Assembly (NCBI GenBank): GCA_012031265.1 | Contig: JAAUTY010000016.1 | Location: 1 to 64,000 of the forward strand | Length of the DNA stretch: 64,000 bases | Direction: 5' to 3' | From: Spirulinaceae cyanobacterium SM2_1_0 | Lineage (GTDB): Bacteria > Cyanobacteriota > Cyanobacteriia > Cyanobacteriales > Spirulinaceae | Part shown: positions 34,797-44,383 of the stretch, one piece after another | Layout of the letters: each line of letters begins with the position of its first letter | How positions within the stretch are numbered: the first letter of the stretch is position 1 | Notes under the pieces: generated by a model | What the model was told of the DNA's origin: nothing | Database searches by the model: none | The model's input: only the letters and a program-made list of their open reading frames with translations | Program-made: the position numbers and the translations under genes

Positions 34797-36273
34797 CTAT
34801 TCTGAAGGGCGATCGCGCCGCTGCCGACGAATCGCGCGCGCCTTGCTCTGCAAGTCCTGGAAAAAATCACTATCGACAATCTCGCTGACCTGCTCCTGTC
34901 GCTTACTCTCATCGATCTCGATCTTCAGATCCTGCACCTGCTTTTGCAAGCGCTGTTCGCGGGCTTGCACCTCATTGCTCATGCCCTGAAAGACCCGTGC
35001 CAGTTGCCCCAGCTCATCGCGACGGCGGCTCGCGGCCTGGAGATCCACCGCTGCAAAGTCACCGGCTTCAATCGACGCCGCCGCCGCAGCAATGCGTAGC
35101 AGCGGCCGGCGATCGCCCGACTCACGACCCAGACCGCCAACCCCGCTGCCGTGATCACGAACAGACTGACGGTGAGATAGAGCTGGCGATTATTGCGCTG
35201 GATGTCCTGGAGGTACAGGGATTCCGCGATCGTAGTTCCCAAAATCCAGTCAAGTCCTTCGTAGCGTAGTGGCACCAGCGAAACGTAGTATTTTTCGCCC
35301 CCGCCCGGCTCTTGATGGATAAAATCGCGCCGCTCGGTCACCTGGTCGAGGGTGATCGAATGCTCGTCCAAGGTTGCGCTGACGATCTGCAAGTGTGGGT
35401 CTTCTGACTCGGATAATTGTTTGAGGCGGAGGTCGTCGTTGGGCGACATCACATAGGTCTTTTCCTCCGGCTCCGTAAAAGCGACCAGCTCACCAGCGGT
35501 ATTGGTGATGAAGATGGCACTGACGCGATCGCCCCGCAAGTCTTGTAGAAACCGGGAAATCCGCTGCAACTCAAACGCCACGCTAATCGTGCCGAGAAAC
35601 TGCCCCTCACGCTCCAGACCCAGGGAGGAATTGATCCCCGGCACGCGATCAGTCGCAAAAACATACACATCCGTCCAGACCGGGCGACCCGGCTGCGCGG
35701 CACCGACTTGATACCAGGGCGCTCCTGAACCCGAAAGCTCTGCTCGTCAGCAATGCTGGTGATCGGGTAAAGTTGACCGTCCTGGATGCCCAGCGTTTCT
35801 ACCGTGCGCGTCACCGTGCGGCGTTCGGGATTCCAGCGCCGATTCAACAAGTTGATCACCTGTGGACCCACTCGCTGCACTCCCAATTGGTCGCCGTTGG
35901 GGAACCCCAAGACTAGCCAGGCAAAATTGGGGTTGGCTTGCATCAAGCTCAGGTAGAGCGAGGCGCGTTCATCGGCGTTATTGATGTCCACGAGACCGCG
36001 GGTAAAGGCGGCGGCGATCGTCGCCTGAGCAACCCGGCCATTATCAAAAACGGCGCTGACTTCCTGAGAGGTGCTGCGGGCGATCTCTTCGTTGACTTGC
36101 GAGACGACGCGGTCGATATTGCGGCGCGAGGTCAGCAACCAAGGCACATGCACGAGGGCCGCCGTGGCGCTGATCGTGATGAAGATGGCACCGGCGAGTG
36201 TGGCTTTGAGGCTGAAGCGCCAGCGAGAGCGCGGCGATTGAGCAGATTTCATGCGAGGAGTAGTGGCGGCCAA
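34797..36273 (-). CDS. membrane Cache-HAMP sensor protein without output domain, twice frameshifted
   Basis: About 492 aa after joining three frames. TM1 (SLKATLAGAIFITISATAALV), an extracytoplasmic dCache domain (RRNIDRVVSQVNEEIARSTS...WLVLGFPNGDQLGVQRVG; PGINSSLGLEREGQFLGTIS; YYVSLVPLRYEGLDWILGTT), TM2 (LYLTVSLFVITAAGLAVWVV), HAMP (DLQAASRRRDELGQLARVFQ) and a coiled-coil tail ending RRQRRDRPSE. Breaks: GGG 35717-35719 (one base restores VQERPWYQVGAAQPG) and near 35101-35110 (restores GRxLLRIAAAASIEAGDF). There is no kinase, cyclase or phosphatase domain. It may work with another protein, or the output part was lost. Confidence 0.78.
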
Positions 36274-36386
36274 CGTCTTAGTCAGGGTTCAAGGGGTTCT
36301 TGGACTAGCCTAGCCTAGCGATCGCCTTTACCGTAGCCCGCCCTGAATTGTCAACGGATGAACGGTCAGCATTACGACCCAAGACG

Positions 36387-36497
36387 CTAGTACCGCTACG
36401 CGGAATTTTGAGTTCTGAGTTTTGAGTGATGAGTGCAGACAATACGGGCATCCTACGGCTCCTGAATGGGCATCTCATTTCCGCCGTCCGATACTAG
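36387..36497 (+). repeat. 111-bp CTAG element, copy B
   Basis: Full length with both CTAG ends. The middle reads AATACGGGCATCC and the right end CCGCCGTCCGATACTAG. Lies in the 300-bp gap between the Cache sensor and pgeF, both transcribed away from it. Confidence 0.9.
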
Positions 36498-36578
36498 TAA
36501 AATGCGCCAATGTGCCCCCGCTCAACTCTCCTCTGATTTGTTAGCGTTAAATCAAATGCTCTGCTCCCCGCCACCGCT

Positions 36579-37403
36579 ATGGCAACTCCCACTGCGATCT
36601 CCCTCCCCGAACTTGTGCCCGGTTGGCATTGGCAATTCGCCGCCGGTTGGCCCTACCTCACCTGCGAGCTACTGCGCGATTGGCCGCACGGCTTTTTCAC
36701 GCGCCATTTCCTGGGTCTGCCGCCCGCGAAGCTAACGACCTATCTGAATGCGATCGCTGAACCCTATCGCGTCCAGCAAGTCCACGGCCATGCCGTCCTG
36801 ACGCCCAGCGAGATCCGCACCCAACAGCAGTCGGGGAAGCTGACGAGTGAATGGCCGCTCGCGGATGGACTCCTGACGGAAACGGTCGAGCAAGCTGTGT
36901 GGGTGGCGAGTGCAGACTGTACGCCGGTGCTGATCGCCGATCGGGGTACAGGCCGTGTCGCGGCCTTGCACGCGGGATGGCGAGGCACGGCGCAGCGGAT
37001 TGTGCCGATGGCGATCGCCCGACTCCTCAACTCCGGCAGCCAACTCACCGATCTGGCTGTGGCACTGGGGCCGGCGATCGCCGGTGAAGTCTATCAAGTT
37101 TCCACCACAGTTGCCGCTGAAGTCGGAGCCAGCATCGTGCCCACCGAACGGGTCACGGAACCGGCCGCGATCTGCGCTGAGCTACAGGCGCAACACCATC
37201 CTCCCCTCCTCCCTGACCCGAAACCCGGTCACCTTCGCCTCGATGTGCGCCGCATCAATACCATCCAGCTCAAACAACTGGGGCTGAGCCACGCACAAAT
37301 TACGCAGGCTCCCTGTTGCACCTATCAGCAGCCGGATCTCTTCTTTTCCTATCGCCGCACCCATGAAAAGCAGGTGCAATGGTCAGGGATCAGTAGCAAT
37401 TAG
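36579..37403 (+). CDS. pgeF: peptidoglycan editing factor / polyphenol oxidase-fold protein PgeF
   Basis: 274 aa. The DUF152/YfiH fold has its three zinc ligands: His in VQQVHGHAVL, Cys in VASADCTPVLIAD and His in ALHAGWRGTAQRIV. A Cys pair in QAPCCTY and FFSYRRTHEK close to the C-terminus are also typical. In E. coli YfiH removes misincorporated amino acids from peptidoglycan precursors; purine nucleoside phosphorylase-type activity is also reported for the family. Start ATG 36579. A copy of the 111-bp element is 81 bp upstream and another 145 bp downstream. Confidence 0.92.
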   Translation: MATPTAISLPELVPGWHWQFAAGWPYLTCELLRDWPHGFFTRHFLGLPPAKLTTYLNAIAEPYRVQQVHGHAVLTPSEIRTQQQSGKLTSEWPLADGLLTETVEQAVWVASADCTPVLIADRGTGRVAALHAGWRGTAQRIVPMAIARLLNSGSQLTDLAVALGPAIAGEVYQVSTTVAAEVGASIVPTERVTEPAAICAELQAQHHPPLLPDPKPGHLRLDVRRINTIQLKQLGLSHAQITQAPCCTYQQPDLFFSYRRTHEKQVQWSGISSN

Positions 37404-37548
37404 CTTGACCAGCCTGCAAGGCAGAGGAATCTGGATTGGCGCTCACCGCCGTCACGATTGGGATTGTTTCGCCTGCCATCACTGTCTGGTAGAAGAGACT
37501 GCGCCAAAATTAATGATCGGGCGCGGTTTCCCACGAATTGAGGCGACT

Positions 37549-37659
37549 CTAGTACCGCTACGCGGAATTTTGAGTTCTGAGTTTTGAGTGATGAGTGCAG
37601 ACAATACAGGCATCCTACGGCTCCTGAATGGACATCTCATTTCCGCCGCCTTGTACTAG
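37549..37659 (+). repeat. 111-bp CTAG element, copy C
   Basis: Full length. Its right-hand CTAG (37656-37659) contains, on the minus strand, the TAG stop of the kinase-FGE gene once that gene's frameshift is corrected. Confidence 0.9.
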
Positions 37660-39571
37660 CGCGATCGCGCCACTCGAAATCCTAGACTGAGAAGGCGATC
37701 GCCCGGCCGACTGTGAAAGCGGTAGGCTGAACGGCAGAAGCGCGGAATGCTGTCCCACGCACCGCCGCGAATCACGCGCGAATGGCGATCGCCCCGCTCC
37801 CAAACCCGCCCCGTGGCTGGCGCGCCTGGTAGTCCTCATGCCAGAGATCTGCACACCACTCCCAGACATTGCCGTGCATCGCCAGCAAGCCGAAGTCGTT
37901 GGCATAGGTGAAGGTGTTGCGTGGCATTGGCTGCCGTCGGTAAGCGCTGGGAGGGGCGATCGCGTCGGTTACCTGACCGTCGTAGTTTGCCAAGTCAGCC
38001 GTCAGTGTCGGCCCGAAGTGAAACGGCGTCGTTGTCCCCGCCCGACAAGCATATTCCCACTCGGCTTCGCTGGGCAGCCGGTACTCCTGCCCCGTGAGCT
38101 GCGACAGACGCGCACAAAACTCGACGGCTTCGTACCAGGAAACCTGACCGATGGGTAAATCAGCAGGATTGTCCACACCCGCTTCTGGCAGCGGCAGCGG
38201 CTCTAGCGCCAGATCGCGCTCAATCCGCCCGACCTGAGACACGACGGCTTGCCACTGCGATCGCGTGATCGGAAACTCGCTCAGATAGAACGACTCGACC
38301 CGGACGCGATGTTGCGGTGACTCGGCGGCGAAGCGTCCTACCTCCGTCGGCGGCGATCCCATGCTGAACCGGCCGGGGGCGATCGCCACCAGCCGCAATG
38401 ACGCCGCCGCCGTCAGCGCTTCGGCAATGTAGGCGGCATTGCCCGGACGCTCAGCGATAATTTGCCCCGTCACAGCGACCGTCACCGCCCGGAAGGAAAA
38501 TGTGGCGGGCACGAGATTGACCCCAGCGCTCGTGGCGAATTTGAGCCGGGGCCAGCGCCACGGGTTCAGCGCCCAGATGCCCACGAGGCCGCCCGCCAAG
38601 CCGGTCAGAAATCGTCGCCGCGAGAGCAGCCGCTCGAGAGCGGTTTTAGCCTTCACCCCACGCCGCCGCATCATTGGCATTTTGACCGGATGCTGGGGGC
38701 GGCTGGGCGGGTTGAGCGCTTGGAGAGCGGCCGTCGCGTTTTGATAGCGATCGCGCCCCCGCTCCTGCACCAAGCCATCCAGGAGTCGGCCCAACTCGCG
38801 ACTGACCGGCTGAGGCAAATACTCGCGCCAGCACCAAGTGCCCGTGTAGGGATCGAACAACTCGGCTGGGGGCAGCCCAGTCAAGAGTTGCAGACTCGTA
38901 ACACCGAGACTGTAGAGGTCACTGGCATAGGTCGGCTTGCCGTGGCGCTGCTCGCGGGCCATGTAGTCCGGTGTCCCGATGATGGTTCCCGGTTGTCGGG
39001 TTTGGGCGATCGCCTCCTTCGCAGCACCAAAGTCGATCAAGACCAAGCGGCCGTCGCTTTGGCGGCGGATGAGGTTGTCGGGTTTGATGTCGCGGTGGAT
39101 CGCACCGTGGCCATGAATGAAGGCGAGGACGGGCAACAGGTCTTGCAACACGCGGCGAACCTCGGCGGTTGAGAGCGACCCGCGCCGCGCTAGCTCAGCC
39201 TGCAAGGTCTCCCCAGCGATCAATTCTTGGACGATGTACTGGTGACCCGCTTGCTCGCAGTAGGCATAGAGCGCAGGGATTTGGGGATGCTGACCGAGAA
39301 TACGGAGTTGGGCAGCTTCGCGGGCGAATAGCTCAGCGGCTTTGGGACTAAAATTCTGGGTGTCGGGATAAAACTGTTTGATCGCGCAGGTTGGCTGTGT
39401 AGGTTGCTGTTCGTCGTGGGCGCGGAAGGTGCGGCCGAATGCCCCCTGACCGATGACCGTGAGGGGCCGGTAGCGCTGCTGGAGCAAAATGGCTGTACCG
39501 CAGTGCTGACAAAACTGGGCTGAGAGTGGGTTTTGGGGGCGATCGCAGCGCGGATTCAAACAATGGCTCAT
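37656..39571 (-). CDS. Ser/Thr kinase fused to FGE/sulfatase-modifying domain, frameshifted near the end
   Basis: About 638 aa when corrected. Order: zinc ribbon (CLNPRCDRP...CQHCG), Hanks-type kinase (GQGAFGRTF, AIKQF, HRDIKPDNLI, DFGAAKE, IGTPDYMAREQ), a basic segment plus hydrophobic helix with a twin-arginine look (SRRRFLTGLAGGLVGIWAL, about 325-345), then a formylglycine-generating-enzyme/SUMF-type domain (FSMGSPPTEVGRFAAESPQH, LPIGQVSWYEAVEFCARLSQ, RLPSEAEWEYACRAGTTTPF, GNVWEWCADLW). One extra base at 37825-37826 restores RVIRGGAWDSIPRFCRSAYR...GFRVARSR, the usual C-terminus. The FGE-like half is presumably periplasmic or lumenal and may sense or modify rather than oxidise sulfatase Cys. 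Confidence 0.88.
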
Positions 39572-39733
39572 GAGTTAGCTCCAGTTCGGCACAGCAAACC
39601 AGCGAGAGCAAAGCATTCTCAATACATTTTTACTACAAAATTGGGGTCTCAGCCTAAATCCGTAATCTGGATCGTGAATCCCACCAATCCACAATCTGGA
39701 AGGGTTGCAAAAATCCCGTCAATCCCAATCTGG

Positions 39734-39750
39734 GAGGGTTTCAAACCCTC
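39734..39750. repeat. small palindrome GAGGGTTT-C-AAACCCTC
   Basis: Eight-bp arms around a single C, sharing the GGGTTTCAAACCC core with the hairpin at 25504. Just to the left is a partial direct repeat (AATCTGGAAGGGTTGCAAAAATCC, in pieces). It lies between two divergent genes (kinase leftward, amine oxidase rightward). Confidence 0.5.
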
Positions 39751-39768
39751 TCCTACCTGGTATAGCTA

Positions 39769-41175
39769 ATGCGATCGCCCACGCTCCCCCTTGCTCGCTG
39801 CAATCGCCGACAACTATTGCGGTTGGCAGCCCTGACGGCTCTCAGCCGCCCCCTCAGCGCTTGTCGCCCAATATCCCCCTCTATGTCACTGGACTCGGCT
39901 GATGTGTTGGTGATTGGTGCGGGGATCGCTGGCTTGGCGGCGGCTCAAGCGCTACGCGCGGCCGGTCGGCGGGTTCTGGTGCTGGAAGCGCGCGATCGCC
40001 TCGGCGGACGTATCTGGACCAACCGCGAGCAAGGAGTGCCCATCGACCTTGGTGCTGCCTGGATTCACGGCCGTGTGGGCAATCCTCTCGTTGCCTTAGC
40101 CACGCGCGCCCAAGCACCAACCTTTGTCACGGACTACGACAGTGTGGTGGTTTACGACGAGCGGGGGCAGATCGTGCCCGATGTGATCGCCGACCGCGCT
40201 TACCAGGACTACCGAGAATTGCTCGCAGCGGCGGGTCGATTGGCCGAAAATCTGGATGCCGACACCAGCCTGGCGGCGGTCTTGCAACAGCTTGCTCCTG
40301 ACCGCCTGACCGAGCCACTCTGGCGCTACTATCTCAATGCCGACCTCGAATTTGACACGGGCGGCCGTCTCGAGCAGCTCTCAGCCCAATACTGGGACAG
40401 CGACGCCGCTTTTGCCGGGCCTGACCTGCTGCTGCCCCAGGGATTCGATGCGATTGTGAAGCGGCTGGCGACGGGGCTTACGATTTACCGCCAGCAGGTC
40501 GTTGAGCGTATCGATAGCCGCGATCCCGACCGTGTTGTTGTGCAGACCGATCGCAGCGAGTTCAGCGCCCCGGTGGCGATCGCCACCCTGCCCCTAGGGG
40601 TCTTGAAGCAAAACCAGGTCGAATTCCTGCCCGCTCTCCCTAGCCGCCAGCAGGTTGCGATTCAGCGTTTGGGATTTGGCGCGGTCAACAAGGTAGCTTT
40701 GAGATTTGTAGAGCCGCTTGCCTTGCCAGCCGTGCAGTACTGGGGATATGCGGGGGCGGCGACCGCGAAATTTACCTATTGGCTCAATGCCCACGCTGTC
40801 AGTGGCGAGAATCTGGTGATCGCGATCGCCAGCGGCCAGCAGGGTCTTGACCTAGAAACACAATCTGACGCGGAGATTGTGGCCGCCGCGACCAGAATTC
40901 TTAAAACAATCTGCAATTGTCGCTTACCCACTCTGGCGGGAGCCGTAATCTCGCGCTGGCAGCGCGATCGCTTTGCTGCCGGGACTTACAGCTACGCCGC
41001 CGTCGGCTCGACCCCAACTGACTTTGCCGCCCTCGCTGCGCCAGTGACGCCGCGACTGACTCTGGCTGGCGAGCATACCGATGCGACCTATCGCGGCACG
41101 GCGCATGGTGCCTATCGTTCGGGGCAGCGGGCCGCGCGCTGGGCGATCGCCACCCTCAACCAAACCAGAAGCTGA
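39769..41175 (+). CDS. flavin monoamine oxidase family protein, exported
   Basis: 468 aa. The N-terminus RCNRRQLLRLAALTALSRPLSAC combines a twin-arginine-like motif with a lipobox-like LSAC, so it is probably Tat-exported, perhaps lipid-anchored. FAD-binding Rossmann motif VLVIGAGIAGLAAAQAL, ELARDRLGGRIWT pattern (EARDRLGGRIWT), AAWIHG, and the C-terminal FAD motif LTLAGEHTDATYRGTAHGAYRSG. Related to polyamine/L-amino-acid oxidases. A start at the internal ATG (MSLDSAD) would give a cytosolic form. Confidence 0.88.
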   Translation: MRSPTLPLARCNRRQLLRLAALTALSRPLSACRPISPSMSLDSADVLVIGAGIAGLAAAQALRAAGRRVLVLEARDRLGGRIWTNREQGVPIDLGAAWIHGRVGNPLVALATRAQAPTFVTDYDSVVVYDERGQIVPDVIADRAYQDYRELLAAAGRLAENLDADTSLAAVLQQLAPDRLTEPLWRYYLNADLEFDTGGRLEQLSAQYWDSDAAFAGPDLLLPQGFDAIVKRLATGLTIYRQQVVERIDSRDPDRVVVQTDRSEFSAPVAIATLPLGVLKQNQVEFLPALPSRQQVAIQRLGFGAVNKVALRFVEPLALPAVQYWGYAGAATAKFTYWLNAHAVSGENLVIAIASGQQGLDLETQSDAEIVAAATRILKTICNCRLPTLAGAVISRWQRDRFAAGTYSYAAVGSTPTDFAALAAPVTPRLTLAGEHTDATYRGTAHGAYRSGQRAARWAIATLNQTRS

Positions 41176-41209
41176 GCATCGCTCCACAGTTATTTCTGAG
41201 CGATTCGGT

Positions 41210-41215
41210 TATAAT
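41210..41215 (+). promoter_or_regulatory. consensus -10 box (TATAAT)
   Basis: A perfect TATAAT lies 30 bp before the ATG of the small protein gene at 41245. No good -35 box is visible at 16-18 bp. Confidence 0.4.
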
Positions 41216-41244
41216 TTGTTACGAAACATCAAGCGAATTTTGCT

Positions 41245-41571
41245 ATGAGTAACGCCGCCACTCGTGCCTTCTTCATCGGTCGCGCCCTCGCGGCGGTCGC
41301 CGGAGAGAAGGTTGAAGAAGCTGTCACCGAAGCCCTCAGCGAACTCGGTAAATTTGATGCTGAACAGCGCGAAAATCTGCGCCAGTTCACAATGGAGGTG
41401 ATTGCCCGCGCGGATCGCGAGCTGGCTCAGTATGGCAGCGGGGGTAATGGTGGCGGGGGTCATGCCGACGCCACCAACCCCAATGACCTACAAGCGACAA
41501 TCGACGACCTGCGGGCGGAGATCGCCCAACTGCGCTCTGCCCTCCACACTCGCCAGAGCCGCTCGGCTTGA
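41245..41571 (+). CDS. DUF6825-like conserved small protein
   Basis: 108 aa. N-terminal helical part (NAATRAFFIGRALAAVAGEK, VEEAVTEALSELGKFDAEQR, ENLRQFTMEVIARADRELA), a Gly-rich hinge (GSGGNGGGGH), and a short C-terminal coiled coil (DLQATIDDLRAEIAQLRSAL). Matches by recall the cyanobacterial/plastid DUF6825 family of unknown role. Soluble. Start ATG 41245. Confidence 0.75.
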   Translation: MSNAATRAFFIGRALAAVAGEKVEEAVTEALSELGKFDAEQRENLRQFTMEVIARADRELAQYGSGGNGGGGHADATNPNDLQATIDDLRAEIAQLRSALHTRQSRSA

Positions 41572-41643
41572 GTAGCGGGCCATTGCATCCCCACTTTGCT
41601 TAATAAACTTTTTTAATACCCTCTCTTGCCCGCCCCAGATAAC

Positions 41644-43399
41644 GTGTCTGCCCTATCTTCAAACGTGACATCATCTGCCCTAACCTACGAGGCGCGACCG
41701 GCTGCCACGGCGCGATCGCCCCGTCCCGAACGGGGTAAGAAACGCTATCGCTGGAACCACCAGAACTACTCGCGGCTGCGGCGGCGTGCAGATATTTGGG
41801 CGTTCGTGGCAACCTTTCTGACCGAACTTTGGTGGGACAGCAAGCATTGGTCGTACTGGGGCGGCTACAGCGACGAGCGCCGCCAGCGCCGCCGTCAGGC
41901 ACAAGCAGCCTGGATCCGCGAGAGCCTACTGGATCTCGGCCCGACCTTTATTAAAGTCGGTCAACTGTTTTCAACCCGCGCTGACCTGTTTCCTAGCGAG
42001 TACGTCGAAGAACTCAGTAAGCTCCAAGACCGTGTGCCCGCCTTCAGCTACGAGCAAGTCGTTGAGATCGTCGAAGCCGATACCGGCAAGTCAGTCAACG
42101 AACTATTCCTGAGCTTTGACCCCGTACCCCTCGCGGCGGCAAGTCTCGGTCAAGTCCACCGCGCCCAATTACACTCGGGCGAGGAGGTCGTGGTCAAGGT
42201 GCAGCGGCCCGGCCTCCAAAAGCTTTTCTCCATCGACCTCGGCATTCTGAAACGGATTACGCAATACTTTCAGAACCATCCCCGTTGGGGTCGCGCGCGA
42301 CTGGCTGGGGATCTACGAAGAATGCTGCCGGATTCTCTGGGAAGAAACCGATTACTTGAACGAAGGCCGCAACGCGGACACCTTCCGTCGCAACTTCCGC
42401 ACCTACAATTGGGTGAATGTACCGCGCGTCCACTGGCGCTACACCTCACCGCGCGTACTGACGCTGGAGTATTTGCCCGGGATCAAAATTAGCCATTACG
42501 ACGCGCTGGAAGCGGCTGGCCTCGACCGTAAGACTCTCGCTCGCCAAGGCGCAGAGGCCTATCTTCATCAGTTGCTCAATGACGGCTTCTTCCACGCTGA
42601 TCCCCACCCCGGTAACCTAGCTGTGGCTCCCGACGGTGGCTTGATCTTCTACGACTTCGGCATGATGGGCCGCATCCAGGCTAATGTCCGCGAGAAGTTG
42701 ATGCAGACGCTGTTCGGCATCGCCGAGAAAAATGCGGAGCGAGTGGTCGCGTCGCTGGTCGAGCTGGGGGCGCTAGCGCCGGTGGGCGATATGGGACCGG
42801 TGCGGCGTTCCGTGCAATATATGCTGGATAACTTTATGGACAAGCCCTTTGAGGAGCAGTCCGTCAGCGCTATTAGCGACGATCTCTATGAGATTGCCTA
42901 CGACCAACCCTTTCGCTTTCCCGCGACGTTCACCTTTGTGATGCGGGCTTTTTCGACGCTGGAGGGGGTGGGCAAGGGTCTCGACCCGGAATTTAACTTT
43001 ATGGAAGTGGCAAAGCCATTTGCCCTTGAGGTGATGTCCAATAGTGATGCAAGCAATGGCAACAGCATCCTTGATGAGCTGAGTCGGCAGGCAGCGCAGG
43101 TCAGTAGCACGGCGCTGGGCTTGCCGCGCCGTCTAGAAGATACGCTAGACAGTCTGGAGCGGGGCGATATTCGCGTGCGGGTGCGGGCAACCGAGTCCGA
43201 CCGCTTGTTGCGCCGCCTGAACTCGATGCAGATGGCGACCAACTACACGCTACTGGTGGGAACGTTTACGATCGCGGCGACGATTTTGCTGGTGCACTTG
43301 AGCTATTGGCTGGCGGGCGCAGCCGCACTGATCGCGGCGGGCTTTGCGATTCGCCTCGTGCAACTCCTGCGCCAGATCAAACGCTATGACCGCTTCTAG
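41644..43399 (+). CDS. ABC1/UbiB-family atypical kinase, frameshifted
   Basis: About 585 aa. First frame: RRADIWAFVATFLTELWWDS, LLDLGPTFIKVGQLFSTRADLFPSEYVEEL (the KxGQ motif unique to the family), AAASLGQVHRAQL (Ala-rich loop) and VVVKVQRPG (catalytic Lys). Second frame: RILWEETDYLNEGRNADTFR, LTLEYLPGIKISHY, DGFFHADPHPGNLAVAPDG (catalytic loop), IFYDFGMMG, and two TM helices near the C-terminus (YTLLVGTFTIAATILLV; AAALIAAGFAIRLVQLL). The frames meet at about 42291-42300 (TCGCGCGCGA), where one inserted or two missing bases restore GRDWLGIYEECC. Start uncertain: GTG 41644 or TTG 41626. Family members support quinone/tocopherol or lipid homeostasis in thylakoids. Confidence 0.87.
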
Positions 43400-43494
43400 G
43401 GCGCTGACTGTGACGAATTAAACGATGCGGGTAAGAAATTGGGCTAGAATCATGAGGCCTATTTTTGGGGATATAAGTCGTAGCTTAAAAACAT

Positions 43495-44226
43495 ATGGCA
43501 CGTCGCTTCACAGGGCTTACAGATACGGGCGTTGTTCGCCAGGTTAATCAAGACGATTTTTATATTGATCCGGCTGGGCGTTTTTTCGTCGTCGCGGATG
43601 GCATGGGCGGTCATGCCGGTGGCCAGGAAGCGAGTCATATCGCCACGAAGGTGATTGCCGATTATCTAGACAAACATTGGGCGGCAGCCGTTGAGTCCCC
43701 GGTTCTACTTGAACAAGCAATTGTTGAGGCAAATGAGGGGATTCTAGAAGATCAGGCGGCTCACCCGGAGCGCGGCGATATGGGCACTACTGTGGTGGTC
43801 GTGCTTGAACGCGATGGCAAACCCTGGTGTGGTCACATCGGCGACTCGCGCTTCTATCGCTGGCGGGCTGAGCAGCTTGAACAGATCACGGAGGATCAGA
43901 CCTGGGTGGCACGGGCAATGAAGGTCGGTGATCTGACCCCGGAGGAGGCACGGCTGCACCCCTGGCGGCACGTCCTCTCCCAGTGCTTGGGACGGCGGGA
44001 TCTTCAGCAGGTGGAGATTCAATCGATTACGATTGAAGCGGGCGATCGCCTCTTGCTCTGTAGCGATGGTCTCACCGAAGAGGTGGGTGACGAAGAAATT
44101 TGCAACTGCCTGGCAACGGCTGAGAGTTGCGAGCAAATCGCCCAGAAGCTAGTCGAGACAGCCAAGAATAATGGTGGCTCCGATAATATTACGGTGGTGA
44201 TTGTCGCTGAAGATCCAGAAACTTAA
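43495..44226 (+). CDS. PP2C-type Ser/Thr phosphatase (Stp1/PphA-like)
   Basis: 243 aa. The PPM motifs are complete: TGLTDTGVVRQVNQDDFYID, FFVVADGMGGHAGGQEASHI (metal Asp), GDMGTTVVVVL, CGHIGDSRFYRWR, LLLCSDGLTEEV and GGSDNITVVIV (metal Asp). Cytoplasmic, without an extra domain. In cyanobacteria such enzymes dephosphorylate PII and other Ser/Thr-phosphorylated proteins; the target here is unknown. Start ATG 43495. Confidence 0.94.
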   Translation: MARRFTGLTDTGVVRQVNQDDFYIDPAGRFFVVADGMGGHAGGQEASHIATKVIADYLDKHWAAAVESPVLLEQAIVEANEGILEDQAAHPERGDMGTTVVVVLERDGKPWCGHIGDSRFYRWRAEQLEQITEDQTWVARAMKVGDLTPEEARLHPWRHVLSQCLGRRDLQQVEIQSITIEAGDRLLLCSDGLTEEVGDEEICNCLATAESCEQIAQKLVETAKNNGGSDNITVVIVAEDPET

Positions 44227-44383
44227 GGGTTGGTGCGAGCGGCTTGCACCTGACTGGATTCTGGTTGCGTCGTGTTGATTCTGACTGGGTAGCAAGCGGT
44301 TGCGCTCGATGTTAGGGTTAACTCGTTGCTTTGCTAGGGTTGTATTTCAACCCATCTTGCCTGCTGTTATGTAAAGAGTTGTT

